Shown here: one piece after another, positions 42,998-50,828 of the stretch
Position numbering within the stretch: position 1 is the stretch's first letter
How the letters are laid out: every line of letters starts with the position of its first letter
Assembly (NCBI RefSeq): GCF_012911865.1
Contig: NZ_JAAXYH010000014.1
Location: 1-64,000 of the forward strand
DNA length: 64,000 nt
Direction: 5' to 3'
DNA from: Shewanella salipaludis
GTDB lineage: Bacteria > Pseudomonadota > Gammaproteobacteria > Enterobacterales > Shewanellaceae
Notes under the pieces: model-generated
Seen by the model: the letters and a program-made list of their open reading frames with translations, nothing else
Databases searched by the model: none
Told to the model about the DNA's origin: nothing
Translations under genes and position numbers: made by a program

Positions 42998-43750
42998 TTA
43001 TGCCACTCGTTTTGCAAATTCACTTGGTGGCAGATAATTCAGTGAGCTGTGCGGGCGCACTTCATTGTAATGTGTCCGCCAATGCGCTATTTCTTGCCTT
43101 GCTTCGTGCAAATCCCTAAACCAATGTTGGTTGAGACAGGCATCCCGAAACTTACCGTTAAAACTTTCTACGAAGGCGTTTTGTGTTGGCTTACCCGGCT
43201 GGATGAAGCTCAGTTTTACGTCCTGCGACTTTGACCAGAAGAACATCGCCTTACTGGTAAACTCGGGGCCGTTATCACAGACTATTGATTGCGGGCGTTG
43301 ACGCTGTGCTATTAGTTGCTTCAAGAAACGCGATACCTGCTCGCCAGAGAGTGACACGTCGGCAAGCTGTCCGATGCATTCACGACTGTAGTCATCGACG
43401 ACATTGAGTACCCGGAAGCGTCTGCCACTTGCCAGTTGATCTGAAACGAAGTCCATCGACCAGCGTTCGTTGATACCATTGGGTAACGATATGGGAATGC
43501 GGGGGCGTATCAGCTTCTTACGTTGCTTGGTACGAACCTGGAGGCCCAATTCGGTATACAACCGGTAGGTACGCTTCTTGTTGTCGACCAGGCCTTCCGC
43601 CTTGAGCAAGCCATGCAGCAGCAAATAACCATAGCGCGGATAGCGTACTGCCAACTCTTTCAAGCGGGATTTCACTGCCTCATCATCCCGGGAAATACCA
43701 ACATAACGCGCTGTCGTCCTGCCGCTGCAAAACAGCAGGCTCTCACTCAT
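42998..43750 (-). CDS. IS3-family transposase OrfB (catalytic), N-terminus damaged
   Basis: The 250-residue frame has the DDE core: Asp in ERWSMDFVSDQLASG, Asp in VCDNGPEFTSKAMF and Glu in NAFVESFNGKFRDACLN. The usual N-terminal helix-turn-helix of OrfB (about 25 more residues) is broken. After a -1 shift from OrfA the frame reads VTPAAKKQGLVRRRQYTT and stops at 43747. The long frame restarts at the overlapping ATGA with a garbled beginning (MSESLLFCSGRTTARYVG). One or more indels are therefore likely and the transposase may be inactive or need translational restart. Confidence 0.85.
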   Translation of the reverse strand: MSESLLFCSGRTTARYVGISRDDEAVKSRLKELAVRYPRYGYLLLHGLLKAEGLVDNKKRTYRLYTELGLQVRTKQRKKLIRPRIPISLPNGINERWSMDFVSDQLASGRRFRVLNVVDDYSRECIGQLADVSLSGEQVSRFLKQLIAQRQRPQSIVCDNGPEFTSKAMFFWSKSQDVKLSFIQPGKPTQNAFVESFNGKFRDACLNQHWFRDLHEARQEIAHWRTHYNEVRPHSSLNYLPPSEFAKRVA

Positions 43751-43799
43751 GTTGTGTATTGTCTTCGCCGGACTAACCCCTGCTTTTTAGCCGCTGGCG

Positions 43800-44066
43800 T
43801 CACCACTTTTTTGAGACGACATCTTTCAACACGGCATTATCCAACATGGCTTCAGCCAACAGTTTTTTCAGCTTAGTGTTTTCGCTTTCCAGTTCTTTCA
43901 GGCGCTTGGCGTCGCTAACCTCCATGCCACCGTACTTGGATTTCCAGCGATAAAAGGTGCCTTGGGCAATGCCGTAACGCCGGCAAATGTCTTCGACCTT
44001 GCAGCCGGATTCATGCTCCTTGAGGGCACCGATGATTTGCTCTTCCGTAAAACGTTTCTTCTTCAT
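43800..44066 (-). CDS. IS3-family transposase OrfA (DNA-binding)
   Basis: The 88-residue product matches IS407-group OrfA: KRFTEEQIIGALKEHESG, the helix-turn-helix ICRRYGIAQGTFYRWKSKYG, MEVSDAKRLKELE and a leucine zipper ending ALKDVVSKKW. It binds the IS ends. Near its end a run of six A residues followed by G forms the slippery site where -1 frameshifting normally yields the OrfAB fusion. The ATG at 44066 follows GGAGATC-like sequence. Confidence 0.93.
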   Translation of the reverse strand: MKKKRFTEEQIIGALKEHESGCKVEDICRRYGIAQGTFYRWKSKYGGMEVSDAKRLKELESENTKLKKLLAEAMLDNAVLKDVVSKKW

Positions 44067-44140
44067 TGTCAGATCTCCTGGTTACTAGCGTAATCGGAAA
44101 TCTCACATTCGTCATGGTGTTAAATCTGGGGGAAAGGTCA

Positions 44141-44144
44141 AATG
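44141..44144. repeat. Target-site duplication AATG, right copy
   Basis: This is the partner of 42946-42949, directly after the right inverted end of the IS element. Confidence 0.85.
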
Positions 44145-44379
44145 TTTTAGCCTATGAACTGTGTCCAATTTGTAATGGGGCTATCTCCGGCAGCAAAGGG
44201 TTTATAGGCTGGAAGATTAAGTGTGATAATTGCAAAATTGTCGGTAGAGTTGCTCAAATTGTTCGAAGCTCACCTTCCGCAACAGGGAGTGATTGTTAAT
44301 GGCTGGCTGTCACATGAGTAATAAAAATATGTTAAGTTGCTAATAGTATAGTCATTTTTCTCCTTTGCTATTGAGTATT

Positions 44380-45261
44380 CTAACAAGCAATTCTATTTTT
44401 AAGCCAGTCCAAAAAACCGAAAGCAGTTTGGTTGTGCCTGCTTCTTTCAGGGATAATGCAGTAGTAATCAAGGCCTGTTAGGGTATTTGAAACTTCATCG
44501 AGTCCTTGTCGCAACCATCCTTGAGATAACGGCATTTTAACTAAAAGCTCACTAAGAATTGCAATGCCTTGTCCGGCAAGTGCCGCCTGTAAGATCTGAT
44601 TTTCATCATTATAATATCGGATAGTAAAATGCTTGTTGTCAGGGACAACACCTTCTAGCAATTCTTGATAGTTTTGCTGGGTTAGCCTGGTATTTTTCCA
44701 TTTTACACATAAAAACGTCCAGTCTTCTCGCTTGTTCAAATCCTGCCAATATCTTGGGGTTGCAAAACATCCCTGGGACTCGTTGATGAGTAATTCTGCC
44801 TCCGGCTGATTGGTGAATGTGCCATAGCGGATGACCATATCAATCCCTTTGTCAGCTTCTAGATTATTGAGCTCGTCATTGGCACGAATTTGGATATCAA
44901 TCTTGGGCACCATATTGTGAAAATCCCCTAAATTAGGCACCAACCACATGGCCGCAAATGAATTTGTTGTGCTTATTCGTAATGTATCCGCTGTCTCTGT
45001 GATGACATTGACGGTAAGCATCAATTCTCGCAGTACTCTGGTTGCAGTATCTGCAAGTAGCTCACCCTCTGATGTCAGTGACACCGAACGCGTATGACGT
45101 AGAAATAGCTTTAAATGCAATGCATCCTCAAGGCTTCTTATCTGATGAGAAATTGCTGTCGGTGACACATTCAGCTCTTCAGCTGCCAGCTTAAAGCTCT
45201 TCAACCTCGCCGAGGCCTCAAAAGCCTTGATACTGGTTAATGATGGGAGGTGCTTAAACAT
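44380..45261 (-). CDS. LysR-family regulator (GcvA-like)
   Basis: The 293-residue product has the LysR DNA-binding domain (LTSIKAFEASARLKSFKLAA, ELNVSPTAISHQIRSLED) and a substrate-binding domain in the GcvA-like subgroup (RHTRSVSLTSEGE). It is divergent from an azoreductase gene and faces a 27-bp palindrome with the T-N11-A layout at 45271-45297. It probably controls that gene in response to a quinone, azo or electrophilic compound. Base composition is more AT-rich than most of the window. A mutated partial copy of its 3' part lies at 49674-49780. Confidence 0.93.
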   Translation of the reverse strand: MFKHLPSLTSIKAFEASARLKSFKLAAEELNVSPTAISHQIRSLEDALHLKLFLRHTRSVSLTSEGELLADTATRVLRELMLTVNVITETADTLRISTTNSFAAMWLVPNLGDFHNMVPKIDIQIRANDELNNLEADKGIDMVIRYGTFTNQPEAELLINESQGCFATPRYWQDLNKREDWTFLCVKWKNTRLTQQNYQELLEGVVPDNKHFTIRYYNDENQILQAALAGQGIAILSELLVKMPLSQGWLRQGLDEVSNTLTGLDYYCIIPERSRHNQTAFGFLDWLKNRIAC

Positions 45262-45270
45262 TTGAGATGA

Positions 45271-45297
45271 CTATAGATGAATAAAATGAATCTATAG
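45271..45297. promoter_or_regulatory. Palindromic LysR operator
   Basis: CTATAGAT and ATCTATAG are perfect inverted arms separated by 11 bases, between the divergent LysR and azoreductase genes, 10 bp before the LysR start. The layout fits the T-N11-A recognition site of LysR proteins. Confidence 0.8.
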
Positions 45298-45376
45298 TAA
45301 AAATCTTATCCTTTGTCAATGGAGAGTCGTAAATAGACAATGCTCAATACCTTATGTTTAACAATAGAGAGTACGT

Positions 45377-46066
45377 ATGAAAAACCTACTTAAAATAGAT
45401 GCAAGCGCACGATGTTATGATAGCGATGAGAGACGTCATAATTCAATCTCAAAAGAACTTGGTCATTTGTTTGTTGATGAATGGATGAAAAATAATCATC
45501 AAGACAGGATTGGCCAGAGAGATTTAGGGTTAACTCCTCCAGCCTTTATCTCACAGAGCTGGATAGCGGCAGTGTTTACGCCTCTTGAAAAGCGAACATC
45601 AGAACAGCATGAGTTGTTGGCTGAATCTGATACTTATATTGATGAGGTTGCCCAAGCCGATGTCATCATCATAACGGCGCCTATGTATAACTACGGAATG
45701 CCAGCCGTACTCAAAGCTTGGTTTGATCAGATAATACGGGTCAACAAAACTTTTACCTTCGATCTGGCAAGAGGTGATTTCCCACTTGAGCCAATTATGT
45801 CGGGTAAAACACTCATTCTTTTGTCATCTTGCGGTGAGTTTGACTTTGGACCCGGTGGGATAAGAGAGCAGATGAACCATCTGGGTCCACACATACGTGT
45901 ATTGAGCAAATATCTGGGAGTTGAACATTTCTATGAGATACGCTCTGAATATCAGGAGTTTGCCGATGAACGCCATGAACTATCGCTATTGAGTGCTAAA
46001 AATTCCATTATTGAACTCGTGGATAAGTTAAATGCGGAATGCCATCACAGGCATAAATTTGCTTAG
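45377..46066 (+). CDS. FMN-dependent azoreductase/quinone reductase (second copy)
   Basis: The 229-residue product is a flavodoxin-fold reductase with IDASARCYDSDERRHNSIS as the FMN phosphate loop, ITAPMYNYGMPAVLKAWFDQ at the flavin and LLSSCGEFDFGPGG as the late loop. It belongs to the same family as the azoR product at 12058 but is clearly diverged and more AT-rich. It is transcribed away from a LysR gene with a palindromic operator between, the usual arrangement of an inducible detoxifying reductase. AGAGA precedes the ATG. Confidence 0.9.
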   Translation: MKNLLKIDASARCYDSDERRHNSISKELGHLFVDEWMKNNHQDRIGQRDLGLTPPAFISQSWIAAVFTPLEKRTSEQHELLAESDTYIDEVAQADVIIITAPMYNYGMPAVLKAWFDQIIRVNKTFTFDLARGDFPLEPIMSGKTLILLSSCGEFDFGPGGIREQMNHLGPHIRVLSKYLGVEHFYEIRSEYQEFADERHELSLLSAKNSIIELVDKLNAECHHRHKFA

Positions 46067-46475
46067 CCTCCGAAGTCAGCCTTACTCAATGCCGCAATAG
46101 AGCAAAACAGGCACAGTTGCCTCACTTGCCTCAGTGCCCGTAGAGGTAATATCTTCTACATTTTTCTCCGCTTTCTCTGGGAACAGTGCCTCTTAGCCCC
46201 ATTATCTTCGGCGGGGCGTGTTCTCCTTTTGTAATCGGCAGATAAGCCGCAGCTGATTGGGGCCATCTGGGGGATTACCTTTTAATTCTATTCAGTAAGC
46301 ATTGCAAGCCACTGCATACGAAATTGAAGTGGCTTGGATGAGGGAAATACGTATGGAAACGCAGTAAGGTAAAGAAAGGAGCGAGAGCATCCATGTGTTT
46401 TATTGAAGCTAGTTCGAAGATGAAACTGCAGTTATAAAGCTCCTGTCTATAAATACCACCATCCCCATAGAGCTG
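46067..46475. other. Intergenic stretch without a recognised gene
   Basis: No frame here has both a ribosome-binding site and recognisable content. The stretch is moderately AT-rich and leads to the promoter at 46476 for the TonB-dependent receptor gene. I saw no clear terminator for the azoreductase gene. Confidence 0.45.
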
Positions 46476-46504
46476 TTGACAGATTGTATCAAAGTTGTTA
46501 TTTT
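46476..46504 (+). promoter_or_regulatory. Sigma-70 promoter for the TonB-dependent receptor
   Basis: A perfect TTGACA (46476-46481), 17-bp spacer and TATTTT (46499-46504) lie about 107 bp before the chosen start of the receptor gene. The long leader could hold a regulatory site; no Fur box was recognised. Confidence 0.6.
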
Positions 46505-46611
46505 ACTGGTGAGATTGAGGTGTATCACTTTGATTTTTTTGCGTTAAAAACAAATAAAAGCTCACGCAATATTAGAAAATGAGCAAAACAGATAACCAAG
46601 GGAATGATAGC

Positions 46612-49449
46612 ATGACACCAACGAGTAGTTTAGCAAGGGCTGTGAGAGTTGCTTTGATAGCAACGAGTGGCACAGCACTAATGGTTAGCTCGAATTTGTA
46701 CGCGGCCGAGAAAGAAGAGCCACAGATTGAGCGCATGGAAGTCACGGGTTCAAAAATTAAGCGTATTGGTGAGCTATCTCCAACGCCGATAACCGTGATC
46801 ACCGGTGCCGATATGATGGATATGGGTATCACCAACGTTGCCGATATTTTAAATAAACTGCCATCCTCGACAGTAGGTATTTCTCCAGAGACCTCAAATA
46901 ATACCATTTTCGCCAACGGCCTGAACCAGACGAACTTACGTGGCTTAGGTAGTGATCGTACCTTGGTTCTGGTTAATGGCCGTCGCTTCGTCGCCGGCGC
47001 AAACGGTGCTTCGGCAGTCGATTTGAATACGATTCCAACTGCCATGGTTGCACGTATCGAGGTTATCACTGGTGGCGCCTCAGCAGTCTACGGCTCCGAC
47101 GCTATGGCCGGTGTAATCAACATTATTACCCGCAAAGATGTTCAAGGCGTGGAGCTGGATGTTTCATACGAGCAGCCTGAACAGAGTGGCGGTGAAGAGA
47201 GTCAGTTTTCGCTAACTGCGGGTGGTGACTACCTGGATGGTAAGCTGTCTACGGTATTTAACTTTACCTATGCCGAGCAGAAAGAATTACGCAAAACCGA
47301 CAGAGATTTTCTGAATAACCCTGTCAACAGCATCTATAACCCAGATACTTCAGAAGGTGCGCCTACTCGTATTCCCTATGTGGGGCGTAAGCCACTGTCT
47401 TGGCTCAACGAGGCAGGCACTTTCTTTGCCGATGATGACCTCCAGTATACCTTCGACAAAGACGGTAACATGAAAGTATTCGATTATGGTGAAGGCCTGA
47501 TCGAGGGACCCGGCAACAACGGTAACTATTGTGGCCCCAGCTGTGAAGGTTATGATCCTGTTGACTATGGTTTCGTTCGTACGCCGCTGGACCGTAAGGT
47601 ATTTACCCTAAATACCGACTATCAAATCAATGACGACCACAAGATAGTTACCGAAATTACCTATGTGGATTACCAATCCAATGGTGAGAGTACCCCGGTA
47701 TTCCACACCCGTAATTTTATTGAAGGGGACAATGCCTTCCTTCCCGAAGCGACACGTCAGCTGATGACTGATACAGGTATGGAGTCTTTTAACCTTTATC
47801 GCATCGATAGAGAGTTTGGGAACAGAACTTACAACCAGGATCGTGAAACCTTGCGTTTCCTCGTTGGCATCGAAGGCGCGATCAGCGATGATTGGGATTA
47901 CTCTTTACATGCGCAACGTGGTCAGCTGGATGAAACGACTGTCTGGGGCGGTGAGATCTGGGGTGAGCGTTATGATCAAGCCAAAGATGCCGTATTCGCA
48001 GCCGATGGCAGCATAGTCTGTCGTGATGCGGATGCAAGAGACGCTGGCTGTGTGCCGTTAAATCTACTGGGCGAGAATCAGGCGAGTCAAGCTGCGATCG
48101 ATTGGGTCAGCACTACTGCAGGTCAGACGGCCAAGACGACTCAGACCAGTGCCGGCCTAGTGGTAAACGGTGCGCTGTTTGATGTGCCGGCAGGCTACGT
48201 TAGTGCGGCATTCAGTGCCGATTACCGTAAGGAAGAGTCTGAAACCAATCCAGATCAGGCGCTTATCGACGGTACCATCTTCGGTAACAATTCATTGGCG
48301 ATGAAGGGCGAGTACGATGTGACCGAGTTAGCCGCAGAATTTAATATTCCTCTGCTGGCAGACATGTTCATGGCTCATGATCTCGGACTCGATCTGGCAT
48401 ATCGCTGGATGGATTACAGCACAGCCGGTAATGATGATGCGTGGAAGATAGGCCTGAACTGGGCTCCTATTGAAGACCTTCGTATCCGTGCGACTCGTTC
48501 TAAGTCGGTTCGTGCACCTAATATCGGCGAGCTGTTCGATCCGGGTGGGCAGACGTTTGAGAGCTTTACCGACGTGTGTGACCTGATCAACGTCGAGCTG
48601 GGACCTGATGCAAACCGTAAGAAGAACTGTCAAGCGGCTGGCTTGCCACAGGGCTGGAATCCTACACCTGCTTGGTATCAGGGTAACCGTCCTGGTAGTA
48701 ACGCGGGTAATCCAGATCTGAAGGCCGAGACCTCGAATGACTACACTATCGGACTGGTGTATACCCCGTCTTATGTCAAAGGCCTGTCACTTACACTCGA
48801 CTATTGGGCGTTTTCCATCACGGATGCGATTGAATATATCGATGTTGATGTTGCAGTTCGTTACTGTTACGATTCAGCATCACTAGACAATGTTTACTGT
48901 AGTCGTTTCACTCGTGATGCGACAACTGGCGACATCACAGATTTTGTTCAATCACCAGTTAACTCGGCTTCATTCGACGTCAAGGGCCTGGATATTGAGG
49001 CTCAATATGATATTCCTACAGATAGCTTCGGTGACTTCAATATTCACCTCATAGCCACTTATCTTGAGCAGTGGCAGACTAACCCTACGGGCTTTGCCGA
49101 AGACCTCCAGGTTGATGTGGGTGAGTATACCGATCCGCGCTGGAAGGCTATGTTTAGCTTGGGCTGGAAATACGAAGCCTTAAGTCTGGAGCTTCGCTCT
49201 AACTATCGTCATTCTGCCGTCGAGGATAATGAGTGGAAACCAGAGAACAACAACTATAATGATATTCCATCGCATACCGTTTGGGATTTAACCGGTTCGT
49301 ATGATTTCTCTGATAACCTTTCTATGCGCTTCGGTGTGAAGAATGCGTTCGATCTCGAGCCACCACGTAATCCTTTTGTATATGATGGTGATGGCTATTA
49401 CGATACTCAGGGCCGTTCGTTCTTCCTGGGTGCTAACTACAAGTTCTAA
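46612..49449 (+). CDS. TonB-dependent outer-membrane receptor
   Basis: The 945-residue product has a signal peptide, a TonB-box-like IERMEVTGSKIK, a plug domain (PTPITVITGADMMDMGITNV, NLRGLGSDRTLVLVNGRR, VARIEVITGGASAVYGSDAM) and a large barrel ending SFFLGANYKF with the final aromatic. It imports a large substrate, likely a carbohydrate, peptide or chelated metal, across the outer membrane using TonB. The start at 46612 follows AAGGGA by eight bases; an ATG at 46579 would add 11 residues before the signal. It has its own promoter and terminator. No transporter partner is adjacent. Confidence 0.94.
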   Translation: MTPTSSLARAVRVALIATSGTALMVSSNLYAAEKEEPQIERMEVTGSKIKRIGELSPTPITVITGADMMDMGITNVADILNKLPSSTVGISPETSNNTIFANGLNQTNLRGLGSDRTLVLVNGRRFVAGANGASAVDLNTIPTAMVARIEVITGGASAVYGSDAMAGVINIITRKDVQGVELDVSYEQPEQSGGEESQFSLTAGGDYLDGKLSTVFNFTYAEQKELRKTDRDFLNNPVNSIYNPDTSEGAPTRIPYVGRKPLSWLNEAGTFFADDDLQYTFDKDGNMKVFDYGEGLIEGPGNNGNYCGPSCEGYDPVDYGFVRTPLDRKVFTLNTDYQINDDHKIVTEITYVDYQSNGESTPVFHTRNFIEGDNAFLPEATRQLMTDTGMESFNLYRIDREFGNRTYNQDRETLRFLVGIEGAISDDWDYSLHAQRGQLDETTVWGGEIWGERYDQAKDAVFAADGSIVCRDADARDAGCVPLNLLGENQASQAAIDWVSTTAGQTAKTTQTSAGLVVNGALFDVPAGYVSAAFSADYRKEESETNPDQALIDGTIFGNNSLAMKGEYDVTELAAEFNIPLLADMFMAHDLGLDLAYRWMDYSTAGNDDAWKIGLNWAPIEDLRIRATRSKSVRAPNIGELFDPGGQTFESFTDVCDLINVELGPDANRKKNCQAAGLPQGWNPTPAWYQGNRPGSNAGNPDLKAETSNDYTIGLVYTPSYVKGLSLTLDYWAFSITDAIEYIDVDVAVRYCYDSASLDNVYCSRFTRDATTGDITDFVQSPVNSASFDVKGLDIEAQYDIPTDSFGDFNIHLIATYLEQWQTNPTGFAEDLQVDVGEYTDPRWKAMFSLGWKYEALSLELRSNYRHSAVEDNEWKPENNNYNDIPSHTVWDLTGSYDFSDNLSMRFGVKNAFDLEPPRNPFVYDGDGYYDTQGRSFFLGANYKF

Positions 49450-49464
49450 CCTTCTGGTTGATTA

Positions 49465-49496
49465 AAAAAAGGGTGCAGATTTCTGCACCCTTTTTT
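49465..49496 (+). terminator. Intrinsic terminator after the TonB-dependent receptor
   Basis: GGGTGCAG and CTGCACCC form a stem around an ATTT loop, flanked by A and T runs. It starts about 20 bp after the stop codon at 49449 and can act in both directions. Confidence 0.95.
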
Positions 49497-49673
49497 ATAT
49501 TTGACTTGTAACCTAGGCCGGTACAGCAGATGGATTAGCTCCTATAACGAATGCCTGTATGCTCGAGATAGATAGAAGACTTTGGTGTACTATGTTATTA
49601 CTCAAAGATAGTGGCTCAAGACAGTCATTTGCGGAAGGTTTAAAGGTCACCCTAGACTTTGTGCAATCCAGTG

Positions 49674-49780
49674 GTAATCAAGACCTGTTTAGGGTATTTG
49701 AAACTTCATCGAGTCCTTGTCACAACCATCCTTGAGATAACGGCATTTTAACTAAAAGTTCATTAAGGATTGTAATGCCT
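49674..49780 (-). pseudogene. Partial, mutated copy of the LysR gene's 3' part
   Basis: These 107 bp match 44464-44569 of the LysR gene with six substitutions, all transitions, and one inserted base. On the minus strand the copy reads ILNELLVKMPLSQGWL and then meets a TGA where the intact gene has a CGA arginine codon; the inserted base shifts the frame further on. It is therefore non-coding. The block between the two copies contains the rest of the LysR gene, the azoreductase and the receptor. Confidence 0.9.
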
Positions 49781-50321
49781 ATGTGGCGACTCTCTATCCC
49801 TGGGAGGTTGCCTTTTAAGGCCGTTAGCCAGGCATAACCGCCGGGTCTGGGGGGACTCCAGGCCTGGTGCTCATCCTGGTTCTTGCTATCTGGATTTGTA
49901 TGCCGGCTCCCGCGAGCAGGCTGTCTGGCGGCGGCACTCCTGGTGTTTATCCTCGGCGGACAGCTTAGCTGGTTGGCGGGTTTATCATGGCCGCAGGCCA
50001 ATGGATAGCTACCGGATATGGCTAGGAGCCGTGCAGCTCAAAGGCAGTAGACTGGTTAACCCCATACTGCTGGCCGTTTGCCTCATTCCGGTGGCCAAGA
50101 TGCTGTACGGCCCTGGCTTCGGCTGAAAGATTTGGCTATACATAAGCCTATGTAACCATTCATTTCCTCGACTGGTCTGCGGACTTTGGCTTGCACTCTA
50201 GTGATCTTCACCCTCCAGGTAGTACAATGCCGGGCGTGTTGTTGGCTCATAGCTTTGTCGGCGGTCGGTTTGATCATAGCCTCTGTGAGTCGTGGAACTG
50301 TTGAATTAACAAGGAGTCGTT
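49781..50321. other. Decayed stretch with membrane-protein-like fragments
   Basis: Several short frames contain hydrophobic segments (CLAAALLVFILGGQLSWLAG; a second frame ends NPILLAVCLIPVAKMLYGPG) but none is complete or has a ribosome-binding site. They look like leftovers of small membrane-protein genes, perhaps of the kind found beside TonB-dependent receptors, but this is only suggestive. Composition returns to GC-rich through this stretch. Confidence 0.4.
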
Positions 50322-50711
50322 ATGTATATTCCACCCGGTTATAGCTGTATTTCCCCCTATATGTTGGTCGAAGGTGCCGAGGGCTTGGTGGCTTTTCTGA
50401 CCCAGGCCTTCGATGCGGTCGAGACGGGCCGTTCGCTGCGCGCCGACGGCAAGATTGCCAATGCAGAGATGCGCATAGGCGACTGCATCTTCATGCTGAG
50501 CGAGGCGACCGAGATCTGTGCCCCCATGCCGGCTTCCTATTATCTTTATGTCGAGAATGCCGATGCCAGCATGGCCAAGGCGTTGGCTGCCGGCGCGACC
50601 CAGATCCTGGGGGTGGCCGACAGGCCCTATGGTGACCGGCAGGGTGGGGTGCGGGATTGCTGCGGCAATCTCTGGTGGATCTCCCAGCACCTGCAGCCGG
50701 GTGCCTACTGA
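50322..50711 (+). CDS. VOC (glyoxalase/bleomycin-resistance) family protein
   Basis: The 129-residue product is a PhnB/VOC-type beta-alpha-beta-beta-beta protein: PYMLVEGAEGLVAFLTQAFD at the start, AEMRIGDCIFMLSE in the middle and DRPYGDRQGGVRDCCGNLW near the end. Members are small cytoplasmic dimers that act on or bind varied small molecules; the substrate here is unknown. AAGGAG before the ATG fixes the start. It precedes the nitronate monooxygenase by 117 bp. Confidence 0.88.
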   Translation: MYIPPGYSCISPYMLVEGAEGLVAFLTQAFDAVETGRSLRADGKIANAEMRIGDCIFMLSEATEICAPMPASYYLYVENADASMAKALAAGATQILGVADRPYGDRQGGVRDCCGNLWWISQHLQPGAY

Positions 50712-50828
50712 CACAGCTTCAGGGCCTGGGATTGTCACGGGAGCGACGATTGTGATGGCTATTGGCCAAGAGAAGCGGGACGACACGGGCTCAGGCGTTG
50801 GCCAAGCCCGGAATAGGGAGACGAGTCT

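Larger units (their letters stand above)
42950..44140 (-). mobile_element. IS3-family insertion sequence (IS407-like), 1191 bp
   Basis: The element is bounded by inverted ends beginning TGACCTTTCCCC. Beyond the first dozen bases the arms stay similar for about 45 bp, including TGTGAGA-x-TTTCC-like segments at 42982 and 44107. A 4-bp AATG direct repeat flanks it. Inside are a leftward OrfA (43800-44066) and OrfB (42998-43750), the IS3 pattern. The element splits a gene whose frame is restored on its removal, so the insertion is probably recent. Confidence 0.93.
42673..44299 (+). pseudogene. Zinc-ribbon-like hypothetical gene split by an IS element
   Basis: A GTG at 42673 with AGGG upstream opens a frame starting MNKPDYSTYSMEELLDCQE. 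It is cut at 42950 by the IS element. Removing 42950-44140 and one AATG copy joins it in frame to 44145-44299, giving a 143-codon protein. The join reads SEHYRNKLPNVLAYELCPIC, and the protein ends in a region with two Cys-x-x-Cys pairs (CPIC, CDNC), typical of a zinc ribbon. The N-terminal module with ID-x-E-x-PER is frequent in Shewanella and Vibrio hypothetical proteins. In the current form the truncated frame ends at 42969 inside the IS. Confidence 0.85.

Noticed and set aside
42982..44107. IS ends placed at the TGTGAGA inverted repeats
   Set aside because: These are internal; similarity between arms continues outward to TGACCTTTCCCC at 42950 and 44140, where a 4-bp duplication is found.
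49720..50001. Leftward 93-codon frame ending in LVKMPLSQGWL
   Set aside because: Only the last part matches LysR, through the duplicated fragment, and it ends at a mutant stop codon; the rest is unrelated shadow sequence.
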